DNA from: Melanocharis versteri
Taxonomy: Eukaryota; Chordata; Aves; Passeriformes; Melanocharitidae
Assembly (NCBI GenBank): GCA_013397845.1
Contig: VZTG01000511.1
Location: 429,495 to 493,494, forward strand
Direction: 5' to 3'
Length of the DNA: 64,000 nucleotides
Shown here piece after piece: positions 1-12,810 of the stretch. Below the pieces are notes generated by a model. It was not told where the DNA came from. It did no database searches and worked only from the letters and a program-made list of their open reading frames with translations. Every line of letters starts with the position of its first letter. Within the stretch, counting starts at the first letter, position 1. The position numbers and the translations under genes were made by a program.

Positions 1-1734
1 CCCCACAGCCTTTGAGATCTTCGCTCCTGTTTTCAGCTTTTTTATCTTTCCAAGAATTGCTCTTTTCCAATCCTATTTTACTACCCCTGTAGCAAGGCTT
101 TCATCTGCTGAGGCATCAAAAGCTTTTCTGAAGTCCAGAGTGAGCCCTGCCCACTCCTTCCACCTTCCTGAGAGTTTGATTACCCCCCGAGCAGATGATG
201 GCCCTGCATCACGCTCTCCCAGCCAGGAGCCTGGGCTCAGCCAGACCCAGTTCTGGCACGGGGAACCTCAAAACCATCCCATCTTCCTGCTGCGTGGATG
301 TAAATCAGGAACCTAAATACCCACGTCCATCCCACAGCCAATTCCAAAGTGGAGAGTTGTTCAGGTGGGGCACAGGGGAAAAAAAGAAAAAGCAAATTTT
401 TTTTTTTCAAACACGTATTTTGGAATTATTTTTAGAGCCTGATGCGTGAATGTGAATCATGGGTTTAGCTGTATGAAACCTCCTTTTCATCTTTTTACCT
501 TATCATTATCCCTGCACACTCAGTTTTATCTGTAGTTTGACATCTTTTATCCTCAGCCTTGCAGACAGCAGAAATAAGGGCAGCTCTGCTCCCCAGCACT
601 GGAAGCACTGCGTATGCAGGGCACACCGATTTGAAATTATAATCCTCTTTTTGTTGTATCCTCTCACTGTTTATTGTTACTGCATATACTGCTTGTTGTT
701 GTAGTTTTCCATTTCATGCAAAATACATTAAAAAAAAAAAGCCACAAATGCTTGAGGTCTGTTTGTTATTCTCTGTGTTTAAAACTATTTCCTAAAAACT
801 AACTTCCCTGAAGTGCCTGCGTTTGCCCTTCTCTTGCCATCCCTCTGACTCCACTCGCATTAGCACAAACCCTACGAGCCTCCCAACAAGCTGCAGAAAG
901 CTCTTTGTTTGCAAAGAGTTGGAGGAAAAACTGCAAGTGTGTTCCCAGAACCGGGAGCTTGTCCCTTTGCTTTGATTTGCTGCTTGGCTGATGTAACTTG
1001 GGACTGTTTAGATTTCTTTGATGTGGCTGGTGCTGTGGGTCTGTGATGTTCCTATGGCTTTCTGGGTAGTCATTATTCTGTCTCTGTCATGCTGCTGACA
1101 GCTTTTACGTGGCCTTTCCCTACCACCCACTCCCCCCCCAAAAAAGTTTTTAAACTATACAAAAATACATCAAATGGCATTTTGTCCTTTGTCTTTAATT
1201 TGGCCTCAGCCTGCAGTTTTAGCAGTGAGGGGAGGGCTTCTCTATGTACCAGGATGCAAAGCCTTCCTCTGCAGTCCTACTAAAAGAACTGTGGAAAAAA
1301 CACCCCATAACCTGTAGATTTTCATCCTTGAGCTGGGTTTTGGGCTTCCCCTGATGCCTCTCCCTCTGCACACTGCCTGAGCAGGGCTGTTGGTCCTCTG
1401 GTGAAGCTGGTCTGGTGGCAGTGCTGCGGGTGGGAGGCAGGAAGGAAGCAGTGCCCCAGCCCTGAGTGTGCAGCTGCCCCGGCCTCAGCTCCTGGCTGGA
1501 AATGGACCCCAGAGAAAGAAAGAGCTGTGGTCTCTGCCGCTTGGTGGAGGAGATGGAGCCAGACCCAGCAGAGTCTCTCAGTGAAAGCAGGGACCAGAGG
1601 ACATGAGCTGCATGCAGGGGGATTGAGGCTCTTCTCCCTGATCCAGGGCAGGAAGTCACCGATGTCCCCAGATAAAAGTGCAAAGCTGGATGCTTCTGTT
1701 CAATGGCGTTACACAACCTGGCACAAAGAAATCT
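1..1734. other. Unique sequence, no gene seen
   Basis: Both strands carry only short open frames with no family resemblance, and the longest overlap one another on opposite strands. The only local structure I see is an A11 run at 730-740 and a C8 run near 1131-1138. I see no promoter-like CpG cluster or transposon end. Confidence 0.6.
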
Positions 1735-2105
1735 CATTTATTTTCTCCTATCAGCCTAATGTGATGATTTGGGAGAGGGGGGAAGAGCGATCTCCTGAAC
1801 AGTTGGGCTGGGATTACACTTTTTCTGTGGAGCTCATCACCGTAATAACCAGGAGCTCTGTTTATCAGCCCACCAGCCATGCCCATTTAGGAGATTACCA
1901 TTTTCCAATCTCATTTCTCATAAAAGAGGATTGCTGCCCATCCCCTCCCCATCCCAAACCCCTTGCTTATGAGTGTTTATCTGCTCAGGGTGTTTATGAA
2001 GCTCCGAACAGGAAACTTCTGTTTATCCTCTGCGTCATCAAGAGCTGGAAACTCAATGGGATAATTACTCTTTCAACAACACACATAGCCCATCAGTAGA
2101 CTTTG
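1735..2105. promoter_or_regulatory. Candidate regulatory block with four forkhead-type motifs
   Basis: The AT-richer block contains four copies of TGTTTAT in the same orientation, at 1859-1865, 1974-1980, 1991-1997 and 2020-2026, all within 168 bp. TGTTTAT fits the core bound by forkhead (FOX) proteins. The block also holds CATAAAAG and GATAATTAC stretches. It has no coding appearance. Enhancer activity is inference, because the motif is short and no conservation data are available here. Confidence 0.3.
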
Positions 2106-2122
2106 GCATCTTGCTGGTGCCA

Positions 2123-2136
2123 ATATATATATATAT
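2123..2136. repeat. (AT)7 microsatellite
   Basis: Seven uninterrupted AT units at the edge of the forkhead-motif block. It is an ordinary dinucleotide repeat that could be polymorphic. Confidence 0.9.
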
Positions 2137-2454
2137 TTACCCTGCAGAAAGACATAATGCTTATTTTTTTCTCTTTCCTGTCTCTTAAACTTGACATGAG
2201 ATTGGGGTTTCTGGCTTTCAGGATGTCTTGTGGAAGGGGGGATTTTTACTTAAGGTTAAGAACAGGTGCTGCTTCCCTCAAAACCAGTGGCACTGAGGGC
2301 GTGCCTAGCAAGAGGGGACAACTTGCCTGGACAGTGCCAGCCCCAAGGCATTGCTCGCTCTGGCAGGACATCACCGACTGCTCTCACTCTGCAATTGCAG
2401 AAGTCACATGTGGAAATGGCTTCTTCAGACGTTAACACAAGCACCTAGGCTGGG

Positions 2455-2745
2455 AGAAGGCTGGGTAATTAATCATTTATTTGGCAGAGCTCTTCCCTTT
2501 TCTCTCTCTGCAGGTTGCAGGGAAGACATTCTGATTCCCTTCACCCTTCAGCCGACAATTTTTGAACTATGCAAAATGCAGAAGTAAGTTCATTAGTGAT
2601 ATCCACCTGATGAAATTCAAGATGTGAAGTGTTTTGACTAGCGCTGTTCAAATAGAGGAATCACTCAGGAATATATTGCAATCAGTGCATTAAGATAAGA
2701 TCCCAGAGCATTGGGTTTCCAGAGCATTGATTATAGATCAGCATC
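2455..2745 (+). other. AT-rich block with a splice-framed short open segment
   Basis: A pyrimidine tract ending in CTCTGCAG at about 2502-2513 is followed by an open stretch and a good donor sequence, AA|GTAAGT, at 2582-2588. The intervening 63-70 bp are open in one frame, but the resulting peptide is not one I recognise. The block otherwise looks like unique, possibly conserved noncoding DNA. An exon is possible but weakly supported, since one short segment between splice-like sites is expected by chance in a window of this size. Confidence 0.2.
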
Positions 2746-4065
2746 CCACTGCTTTAGAAATGGAGTCATCCATCCATGTATAAACCAGAAGAGCTGGCAG
2801 ATATGGATGGACTCATGAGGGAGAGGCAGGGAACGCCAGAAAACACCGGTGTGCAGCGTGGTCCCCAATGCCACGGCCAGCTGAGCACGCCCAGGCAGTC
2901 TGTATGCACCAGCAAACAGTATCCACCTTTTCTCCAGGGGCTGCATCTTCCCTGCAGTGCAGGGGCTCCTCTGCTGCCCCTCGGGACTTGGCCTCCCTGA
3001 CCATGCACAGAGCTTTATTTTGGCGAGGCTACGAATGTGGAAACCTCGTGCGGTTGGTCAAAGCAAATCCATTCAAAGGGAGTGAGTGCTTGCCAAGTTG
3101 CTTTTTTTTTTAAATTCATTTTAGCGGTATTCACAGACCACAAATCTGCAGGCAGGAATGGGAGCCGTGTTTCTAATTTGGTACAAAACTTTTATTCCCA
3201 CTTGGCGCAGAGCTGTTGCGAACGTTGAAGGCTGTTCCTAATCCTCTGCCCCGCGCATTGAAAATGTGCTCCATCCATCCGGCACTCTTGGAAATGGAGT
3301 TATTTGCATTGCATAGCAATTTTCGGGAGATAAATACAAGGTTCAGTGTTTGTGGGGACAAGGACGTGGCATCCTTACTGCATCATATGCAACCAGAAAG
3401 CAAAGACAGCGGTGAAGCAATGTGGAAGGGCCAGATTTCAGGAGCTTGTAAAGTTCAAGGCTGCCTTAAAAAATTTGAAGTCAACTTTTGCCTATGTAAA
3501 CAGAGTATTTTCAAGATCCTGTTGGAGGAAACCAGCACTTGGCTGCATGCTTAAGAAGGGGACTTGTCCAGGTTTTATTCCAGTCGATAGTATTAGCCAC
3601 ATGCCGAGAGATAAGCACCTGCTTAACCAGCGGGGGGCTGGGGTTTGTGGGGCAGCTGTGCCCAAACTGGGCGAGTCCTGCTGACCTCAGCAGGTTCCAG
3701 GTGGTGCTGCCCATCAGTCAGGATGTGATGTGGGAACAGCCAGGGATATGAAATGTAGTGTGTCAGGAGTAGAGGTGACTCCAAATTCCTTCACCAGTCA
3801 AGAAACTGGCAAACCAGATAAAAATTATCTGCCTTGTATCAGGTGTAAATGTGTTCAACATTGTCTAAGAGTGATACTTTCCTGCAACCCCTCCCATCAC
3901 CTTGTGATTTCAATTGAAGATGAAATCAGCTCCACAGTTGGATCTAGCTGGAAACAATACCTCCTTTTTGAAAGCATTCTGGCCTTCTTTTTCCACGCTC
4001 TTCCTTGAATTCAGATGTTTTCCCTATGCAGAACTCTTACCCAGGGAATACCCACAGGATACGAA
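2746..4065. other. Unique sequence, no gene seen
   Basis: Open frames here are short and unrecognised. An octamer sequence ATTTGCAT lies at 3302-3309, and a T-rich run sits near 3103-3112. The AT-richer part around 3225-3350 resembles noncoding sequence under constraint, but I cannot test that. Confidence 0.5.
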
Positions 4066-4232
4066 GCGGAGAAGCTGTGGCTGCCCCATCCCTGGAAGTG
4101 TTCAAGGCCAGGTTGGATGGGGCTTTGGGCAACCATGTCCAGGGGAAGGTGTCCCTGCCCATGGCAAGGGGATTGGAATGAGATGGGCTTTAAGGTTCCT
4201 TCCAACCCAAACCATTTTGTGGTTTTGTGATT
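4066..4232 (+). mobile_element. CR1 LINE 3' end, 5'-truncated
   Basis: The segment reads through the standard avian CR1 3' sequence in the plus direction. It runs from the GAGAAGCTGTGGCTGCCCCA motif, through the AAGGCCAGGTTGGATGGGGC motif, to TTCCTTCCAACCCAAACCA and a degraded TTTTGTG tail. Only the last ~170 bp remain, as is usual for CR1, which is mostly 5'-truncated on insertion. The element is non-coding here and cannot move by itself. The left boundary is approximate. Confidence 0.92.
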
Positions 4233-7200
4233 TGCAAGAGGGTTTAAAAGTCCTTATCAACATTGATATGGATGCTAACTCTGCCACAGATCACTGCCAA
4301 GGATCACTGCAGCTCCGGTGGCTGTTGGCTGTGGGCTGTGGTTATCTTTCCTCCCTTTTGGGGGCTGTTTACCAGTAGAGTGCTTGTCTTGTTGCTCCCT
4401 TGGTGGGAACTGGATGAGCATCTCCTGCCAGCTGTGAGCAGGGTTTGCATCACTGCTAGCAAAGGGCAAGGGCGAGAATTCCCTTTTCAGTGGTAGTTTT
4501 TGTCTGGCAGATGTCGTAGCTTGGGGAAGGGGGCAGATGCTGCGTTTGCAGAGGTATTTGTGAATAGTGGAGGAGATGTGAAGGAGAGTGGCCAGAGCGA
4601 TGTGTCTTGAAACATGGGGAGGAGTGATTATTTTGATAAACTGCATAATTGTCAGAATTTCTGTTTAATGAAGGGTTTAATAGCACTGGGGAACTACAGG
4701 CCTTCCAGATCCTGGAGGAAACAAGTTGGACTGTGATAAAAAGAGCTCTGCACACCACCACCAGCCTGGCACTGTGGTAACACACCCTTGCTCCTCCAGT
4801 GGCCTGGCTTCATGGAGGAATCCAATCCCTCCTGCAGTGCTGGATGGAGGAGAGCCGGCACAGCCTCTCCCCTGACCTGCTGGGAGCGCGTGCCCCTCCT
4901 CACGCAGTCGAGACTCTGCAGTGATGCTGTTAAAGAGCAGCCTGGGACAAGCAGTGGGGAGCTGTGCTTGAGATGTCAATAGGGAAGAGAAGGCTTGGGC
5001 AAGAATAGCAGGGCTGCAATTATTTACCAGAAATTTGAGTCCCAGAGGCAGCAAGCTACAATAAGGAAAATCCTTGTGTGTGGATCTCATTCCTCTGCCA
5101 GGAATGCATCTCTTGCGTCACCCCAGGCCAGGAGCTGGACATTTTCATGTGCCACCTGTAACCACAGCCTGCAGAGAGCAAGGCATGCTGAAGGCACGAG
5201 CTGTGTGCCCTCAGGGTCCTCTGCAGTACCGAGCAGAGGGGTTTCTCCCTGCCCCACTGCTCCTCACTGCTGCCCCTGGCCAGGAAACACCACAAGGAGT
5301 GATGCCAGAGCCAGGGAGGGAGGTAAAGACACCCACCGAGATTGACAGCGGCGTCTTCCAGGGTTGGGAGCTGCCCGGCCACGCTGGCATGTGTGCGATG
5401 CTGGTTTCCATGGAAACGCAGCACACGATGTACTTCCACAGAGGAGCCACCAGTGATGCAGAGTGGACTGCAGGGTGACCTCTGGTCCCCACTTCGGTGG
5501 TATAGGGGGGGTTGTAGGGCAAAGGGGACATGTGGACCTGCTTTAGGATGAGCCCCTGTGGAGCACGGGGGTTGTGCTTGTGGGGGTGCTCTGGGTGCTG
5601 TGCTGCCTTTGCTGCTGCCCTGGGGGGAGGGCATTGTCATTGCAATGTGTTCTTCACATGGGGCGTGCTGGGGAATTGCAGGGGTGTCCCATGGGGCTCC
5701 AGCAGAGCAGTGAGGGCATGCTTTGAGAAGTGGAGGGAAGCCCTGACACGTCCCTGGGGTTCTCAGGCCCTGGCTAAGATTGGAATGGGGCTGAGACAGC
5801 CTCTCTGGGGTATCAAGAAGGAGAAACAAAGCTGCTTCATGGAGTTTTTATAGGGCCTCTGTTTTGCCATCCTCTAAGGTCTGCTCGGGTTTTAATATTT
5901 CATTAAATTGCATTGCAGTTTTCCCTGCATGGCCAATGGAGAGCAGCATCTCCAGGTCAGATGCTGCCAGATTCATCCTGTCTGGAGCAGGCAGTAAAAC
6001 CCATGTCCTGGATGTTTCCATTGGCCCCAGTGCAGGTGGGACATCCACCTCTTGGAGATGCATTGTCCCCACCCCTATGACTTTGAGCTGCCATGACAGA
6101 GTGGTCCAAGAGATGTAGCAGTTAATGCACTGCTCTGCCCCAAGCAGGGCAGAGGGGATTTCTCCTGCCTCATTTCTGCTGCAAGGTGTTGTGGCCAAGC
6201 TGCTCTCACAGAAGGCGACGTGGATTGGTGCAGGAGAGAGGGAACCAGGATTTGGTCCAAAGGGACCGTGTCCCTCCATGCCCACAGCTGAAACCTGGGG
6301 CCACAGCTGGGATGAGTCACTCTGGGCTTATTTTATCATCCCAGGAGGAAAGCAGTGTGAATCATCTCATCCAAATGCAGAGGTGTGCTAGGGTGCCTGA
6401 TGTACCTTTTGTTGCCTGGGGCTCCCTTCTGGCTGAGCACTTTACAAGGGACCATAGGGCTTGGGAGTTGAAATCTGACTTTTAGGCACTGTGAGTCAGC
6501 TGAGCTGAGCCTATGATTGTCCTGGATGGCCAGAGAGCAGCACACAGTCCACTACAAAGGATGCATCACATCCTAAAACCAGAAAGCAGACCACGAGGAG
6601 GAGGACCCAGGCATTGTGACACCCAGACCAGGGACCTTTCTGCTTCCCCACCCTTCCTTCCAAACCCAGGCTCCTCCTGGCCCCGCAGGCTGTACATCCC
6701 CCTTGCTCTGTTTCCTGGAACTTGATCCTCCTAATGCCCAGGATTGCTGATTCCCAGTGGAAAACCTGCCTGCAGGGAGTGGTACCAGCTCCAACACCTG
6801 CCAGTGTCGGCAAGGAAGGAGGGCGCCAGCCAAGGATGCTCTTCAAGGTCGCAACAGGGAGTAGATGGGCTGTGCTGGTGTTAAATTACCCGTCGGTGCA
6901 GAGGCAGCACTTCCACCAGGTGAGTGATGGGAGCGCTGGTGTCACACGCCGCTGGGCTGGCCAGGGTGTGTGGGGACGGAGAAGCCGTGTCCGTGTCCAT
7001 GTGCTTTGCTCAGCAGTGCTGCCTTTCCCGGGATCTCCTCCAGTCCTGTGCTAGGACCAATAACCAGACCCAGCTTGGCAATGCATTCAGCTGCAGAACG
7101 GAGCTCATCTTCACGCTCTGCTCCCTACTTCAGAAGCGCCTCCACACCATTTCCCTCTGTCCCAGCTGAGTGCCCTCGTTGCCAGTTGTTGGCTTTGCTG

Positions 7201-9604
7201 GAACGGGCCTTGCTTGTTCTGTGAAAACTGACTGCAGTGTAGCTCTCATATTCAATGGAGATGAGCAGCAGAATTGCTGTGTTCCTCCTGCCTCCGCCTG
7301 GGGATGCTGGGAGGGTTTTGACCATCATCTCAGCCTTTGCTAGCCCGACTCCCAGCATAACACAGCTCCTGGACTGTCGTTTCCATGTCCAGGGTTCTAC
7401 CAGCTGCAAGCACAAACTTGGGTGTCTGACAGTCGGATAGGAGAGGGGGTTGAGGAATATGACATGGATAGAGGTGATTGCAGATGGTGCTGGCTCTGCT
7501 TGTACTACCTCCTGGTGAGTTTCTTTGAGTTCAGGAAGGAAAATCATTCCAGGCCATGCACAGCATGTGGCACCAGTGATGTTAGATGAGCCCTCTGCCC
7601 AAAACATCACCCTGCTCGGAGCAGACGAGGAGTAATGCAATGGCTGGTGGGAGATGCACTTGGTTCGAAGGAGCGTGAGTGACACGTGGTGCCCAGGCAT
7701 CTCCCAGCATCGCTTGTGGAGGCAAAGCAGAGCCATGTTTTGTCTTTGGAGGTAAAGCAGAACTGTGTGGCTCATTAAATGGGAACATGATCTCCCGACC
7801 ATTTTGGGGTTTCTCAGCCAATCCTGGCCCTGCCCTCACAATGCCTTTCAGATTTAAAGCAAGGGCACAGATCCCCAAGGAAAACCGAGCCAGAGGGAGG
7901 TGAAAGGCAGCTCTCCCTGGGATGCTGCCCGTGGCCTTCAGCTGATTTTGAGGTCAGTCCTTTCCCAGCAAGGATGGACCCAGGAGGGCCCGTGGGGTCT
8001 AAGCCACAGGGCTGGGCTCAGAGGGGGAAGGCACCCCTACATCCCCCCGCAGCTCAGCTCTCCCCAGAGGGCATTGCAGAGGAGGGAAAAGAGTGAGTGG
8101 AGAGACTCAGATTACAAATGTACAAGCATAGGAAGCAGAGATATATATTCCCTGGATATTAATTACCTCTAAAATGTCATCTTTTTTCCGGTGAGTGGGT
8201 ACTTTAGGCAACTGGATCTATGATGGAAAGGAGACTGTGTCAGGCAGTGGGAGGACGGACACGGCGGAGGCAGCTGGACACCACTGCAGGGCTGGGTGCT
8301 GCATGGAGCTGATGGCCAGCCCAGCACTGGAGCATCCCAACAAGCCTCAGAGCCACCCAGGGACACTGCCCTCACACCATGCCCTCTGCTATGATCCTGG
8401 AGACTGGTCTGACGTGGTCCCTCACCGGGCACACTCAGTTCGAGAGCTCAGTTCAAAACAAAAACCTGCTGAGGGGAAAATCCTTGGGTTTAAATAAGAA
8501 TAGGTTCAAAAATGTCATAAAGCATCATGCTCTGTTCTGAACTGATTCCAGCATGCAGGGCAAGATGCAGAGGCAGGGAATAGCCAGCATGGTGTGAGTG
8601 GAGATGTTCTTCACATCATCAACCTGTCAAATTAAAATACAGAAGTCACTGAGGGAGATATTTTGGGGACTACATTGAAAATAAGAGTTACAATTATTTT
8701 TTTCCTGTGGTTTGGAGTTATCTCTCCCCACAGACATTACTGAAGGGCTCAGATGCCAGCAACTGGGCTTTGGAGATCAAAGCTGCATTTTGGGGGGCTT
8801 AATATGGTGTAAACCTGCTTCTGCCTGAGAGCTAAGGAACCAGCTGGATCCAGGCAATGCTGGCACCTCCAGTGGGAGCTGCCTTGGCCTCTCCTGCCAT
8901 TCAGAAGCGTGGGAAGAGGCAGTCCTGGCATGGGGGACTCTCACACTGATGCTTTAGCACAGACTGTCAGGAAAACCAGCAACAAGACTTTCTGAAGTGT
9001 CGAAGCCTTTTGTTTCACCGTTTTCCAAGTGAAACACTGCAAATGTTGGCTTTGAACTGACCTTTGGTCACAAAATTACCTTGCCTCAATTAAATATTAA
9101 AACCAAACAAAATGTCCTGAGTGTGGAATGAATTGTTTTGCTCCACCTACAGGGATTTTTTATTTCACTTGAGTGGAAAAACTGAGAACCCAGTGTCACA
9201 TTGTCTCACCCTGAAATGAATTTTTGTTCTGGCTTCCTATCATTAAATGTCAGCAAATGAAGAAAAGCAATTATTTGCAGAGTATTTTTATGACATGAGA
9301 ATGAACCTCCCTTTCAACACCTCTGCTGGGATTTGGGTGGTTATTGCTTTTTGCTCGCTCTAGGGAACACTCATGCCTGATGCTGGGTTGTAGTTGAACC
9401 CATGAAACCAGTTGGGCTGATGTTCTGGGGTCTCCTGCTGAGGCTGTAGAGCCTTGCTGTTCCCTGCTCTTTGCCTATGCCAGTATATTCATTATTATTA
9501 TTGTTTTATTGGATTATTTATTCTACATCACTGCTTTGTTGGTTTTTCCCTTTGGGATGCTGAAAAATCAGCACATTTAAATATCCTGTGAATAAAACTT
9601 GAAC
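4233..9604. other. Long unique stretch, no gene or repeat recognised
   Basis: About 5.4 kb without a supportable gene. The longest open frame (minus strand, about 5056-5829) has no recognisable domain, is rich in Pro, Ser and His as expected of random GC-rich DNA, and overlaps open frames on the other strand. A sequence CACCAG|GTGAGT at 6914-6925 resembles a splice donor but has no convincing exon. The last part, about 8940-9310, is AT-rich with several ATTAAA and CAATTA words and looks like unique noncoding DNA. Confidence 0.5.
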
Positions 9605-9617
9605 TGGCTACTGACCT
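9605..9617. repeat. Left copy of 13-bp direct repeat flanking a CR1
   Basis: TGGCTACTGACCT occurs here and again, identical, at 10073-10085, with a CR1 fragment between the two copies. The bases just outside the 13-mer differ, so the match is exactly 13 bp. It could be a target-site duplication, although CR1 is not known for making clear ones. Confidence 0.5.
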
Positions 9618-9644
9618 TCCAATCATCCTGACAGGAATCATTCC

Positions 9645-10030
9645 ATGGAATCATAGAACAATAGACTGGTTTGGGTTGGAAGCGACCCTGAAAAACATCT
9701 TGTTCCAACCTCCTGCCTTGGGCAGGAACACCTTCCAGACCTTTCTTCTAGACCAGGCTGCTCAAAGCCCCATCCAACCTGGAACTGAACACTCTCAGGG
9801 ATGGGGAATCCACAGCTTGTCTGGGCAAACTGTGCCAGTACCTCACCACCCTCACAAGGAAGAATTTCATCCTAATATCCCGTCTAACCTTGCCCTCTGT
9901 CAGTTTGAAGCTGTTCCCTCTTGTCCTGTCAGTCCATGCCCAGTCAGTCCAGTCCCTTTCCAGCTCTTTTGGAGCCCCTTTAGGTACTGGAAGCTGCTTT
10001 AAGGTCTCCCATGAGTTGTCTCTTCCCAGT
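9645..10030 (-). mobile_element. CR1 LINE 3' region, minus orientation
   Basis: Read on the minus strand, this is the last ~390 bp of an avian CR1. The element's 3' terminus is at the left, with the GTTTGGGTTGGAAG motif (complement of the CCAACCC end). Next come the segments corresponding to the grounds around GGGCAGGAACACCTTCCA, CACCACCCTCACAAGGAAGA and GCCCTCTGTCAGTTTGAAGC. The left flank to 9618 may be a decayed octamer tail of the same element, and the right end could extend to 10072. It is 5'-truncated and inactive. Confidence 0.93.
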
Positions 10031-10072
10031 TTTCATGAATTACCCTCCACAATAGCCCAGGCCATTCTGGCG

Positions 10073-10085
10073 TGGCTACTGACCT
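10073..10085. repeat. Right copy of 13-bp direct repeat flanking a CR1
   Basis: Second identical copy of TGGCTACTGACCT; see 9605-9617. The pair encloses about 455 bp, most of which is CR1. Confidence 0.5.
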
Positions 10086-12810
10086 GGTGTGTTGTTGATG
10101 CTGAGCAGTTGGGTTTCACAGAGCATCTTTCCTTTCCCTTCGGTCCCTTTGCTTTTTGGGATGGACAGAATGGATGGGAGGGATGGATGTGTCCATCTGC
10201 CTCATGCCCACCTGAGATGGGGATGTTAGGCTCCAGCCTGGGTCACCCCAGGTTAAACCTCGTGGAGCGAGCTGGCCTGAAGAGAGATTTACAGCACCAA
10301 ATCCCATCCTGACCCTGAAGATGGATATTCATATTTCACTCAACAGGGATATTTACCTACTTAGGAAAAAAAAAATACAACACTAAGTGCTTTCTTCCCA
10401 GGCGTGTTTTTGCCTGACAGTGTGTGTAATCCTAATCCCCTGGCAGGGCTAAACCAGCACTGGAATGGGCAGGTGCCTGGCACAGGGTGGGAAGCAGGGT
10501 CTGATGGGCACTGGGGCTGAAGAAGGGCTGGAAACATCAAGAGAAGTGGCTGTAACAGGGGAAGGAGAGGAAGAGTTGGCACAGCTCAGAGGAATCTGGG
10601 TCCTGCACCCTACTGATGCCAAAGGCTATCCATGGACCACAAATTTTGGGGCAGAGTCTGAGATGTGGGAAAGCTCAGGTCTGGTTCTGAGGAAAACCAC
10701 GGTGGTTTGAAGGTGGGTGGAAAGGCCTGAAGGATGCCACTGTGTCAGGTCTGGGATCTGGACACAGGATCCTCCCCAGCACTGTCCTCCCCAGATGCTG
10801 AGCTTGTCCAATTTCTAATTTAGAAAAGGAATGCCAAAGGAAGAAGGAACTGGTTTATATTTTCCCGAGAAAAGCGAGTCCCTTGCACTCTTCCCCCAGG
10901 CAGGCAGGATTAAATTGCAGCTCTGGGTATGTACAAACATTCCCTTGTTTTCCCAGCACTGAGCTGGTCGAGGGGGCTCAAAGGTCATTACTGAAGTTTG
11001 GGTTGATTTGGTAGCAAAAGGGTGACTCAGAGAACAAGTTCAGGTTATGTTATCACAGGATTATGCAGAGTTTTAGACTAAAATCTTCTTTAGAGTCCTT
11101 GGGCCTTAGCCAGATGTCAGATTCCCCTCTGAGCATCCACCCGATGGGGCTCAGCTGTGATAAGGCACCTCTCCAACAAAATGGCTTTTACTGTGGACAA
11201 ATGAGCTGAGCCCTGAATGCCAGAGAAATGTAAAAGACAGTAGCTGGGTGTAGCCCCTGACTCTGCTTGAGAGGTCTCAGGGCAGAGGGATTTTTTGTTT
11301 GAAAACCCATTAAAGTCCTCCAATTTGGAGGGGTTTAATTTGGCCCCTAAATTGTTAAAACTTGCTGAAGGATGAGGAGCAACTGGTGGGAATTGTCTGC
11401 TCATGCTTAATGCAGCATCTGGGAGCCTGGGAGCTGGGCTCTGTGCACTGTCACTCTGGTTTGGCAGCAAAGAGCATCCTTCACATCCCTGACAGTGCAA
11501 GGGCAGAGGGGAGGAGCAGCGGTGCTCTGCTAGATCAGGGCTCTTCTCCCAAAATCAACCAGATCAGCTTCCCGCTTTCACACCCATCCTCTTTTCCCTG
11601 CCTTCCACCCTTTTCCTGGAGCTGAAGCCTTCCGTGCCTTCTCTGAGATCAATAACCCCACGGGGATCATGAATAAATATCTTTGCATTTATGCAGAGCA
11701 CCCAAAATTTCTGCCTTTCCTGGCAGTGCTGGGTGATGGGGAGCTGAATCTCAGCAGTGGCTGTTGCCAGCATCCCCTATGCTGTCGAATTCTTTAAAAT
11801 GGCTTAATCTGGGAAATACTGTAATCCTCGTCTGATTTTGCACGCAGAGGGATCCAGGTGGCATTTTGCAGTGCCAGCAACAATCCTGTTATCCTGGCTG
11901 CGTGTTTTACACTCCCTTCAGTTCAGTGTCCCTTGGAAAGATGAGCCCATCAGCTCTGCAACTGGCAGTGCTAAAGAAATAGGAAGTTTTAGAAAATCAA
12001 ATCCTTTGCAGGGAAGAAGGAAAAAAGCAGTGCACCAGCCGCTTTGTAAGGTCTGAAATGTGTTAGCTCAGACACAGGGCAGCACCAGGGAGCTTCCTTT
12101 CCCTGGCTGCTTGTGGATCCTGGTGGGAAGCAACCTGTAAAGAAATGAAATATCCATGTAATATCATGGCTGTTTTGGTGGGCGGAAAACAAGCTAGCTC
12201 CTCAGCCCCCTGGGGAGATGAGAATAGCATCTCTGGGTCTTTGCTCTGAAAAATATTTGAAATATTTTCAGAAAAAAATAATAGGAAAACTCAGAGTTAT
12301 GTTTAGTAACAGAAGCCAGTTGTGTCCTGAGCTGGAGGACAATGTGGGTTAAGAGTAATTTCAGGGCTCTGAAATCACACATGCCGTGCACCAGGATTCG
12401 TGTTTGAGCTCCATGAGGAAGGGTGTGAGGAAGAGAAACCTGCAGAGGATGGGGGATCTGTGCTGGGCAGTCCAACAAAGCCTGGGGCCAGGGTGGATGC
12501 AGTGCTCCTGGCGCTGGCAGCAACCCCAGGATGTCTGGGTGAAAAGTGGGCAGTCACTGGTCAGGAGAATGTAGCACGTCCCTCCCCGGCAGCCAGGAGA
12601 GTTCTCAGCCCTTTGATTCTCGTTACCATCATTTATATTTTATGCCTTTTTCAGGCCTAATGACACGGGAATGCTGGAGGCTCATAAATAATGTCCGCTG
12701 GTGTGAGACCGCGTTAAAGCTTACCCAACTTCCTTCTGGGTCAAGTGAGTGGCCCCAACTACGGCCCTTGGTTGCTTCCTGCCCAACTTTGCTCTCTCTG
12801 ATTAGGTCTT
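10086..12810. other. Unique sequence, no gene seen
   Basis: No open frame here shows a recognisable family. There is an A10 tract near 10364-10373. The block around 12590-12720, just before the minisatellite, is AT-richer and could be noncoding regulatory DNA, but no motif is strong enough to call. Confidence 0.5.

Noticed and set aside
5056..5829. 257-codon minus-strand open frame
   Set aside because: No family resemblance, and plus-strand frames of over 100 codons overlap it. GC-rich chance frame.
6722..6919. Exon ending at the GTGAGT donor-like site at 6920
   Set aside because: No acceptor of quality in a matching frame and no recognised peptide.
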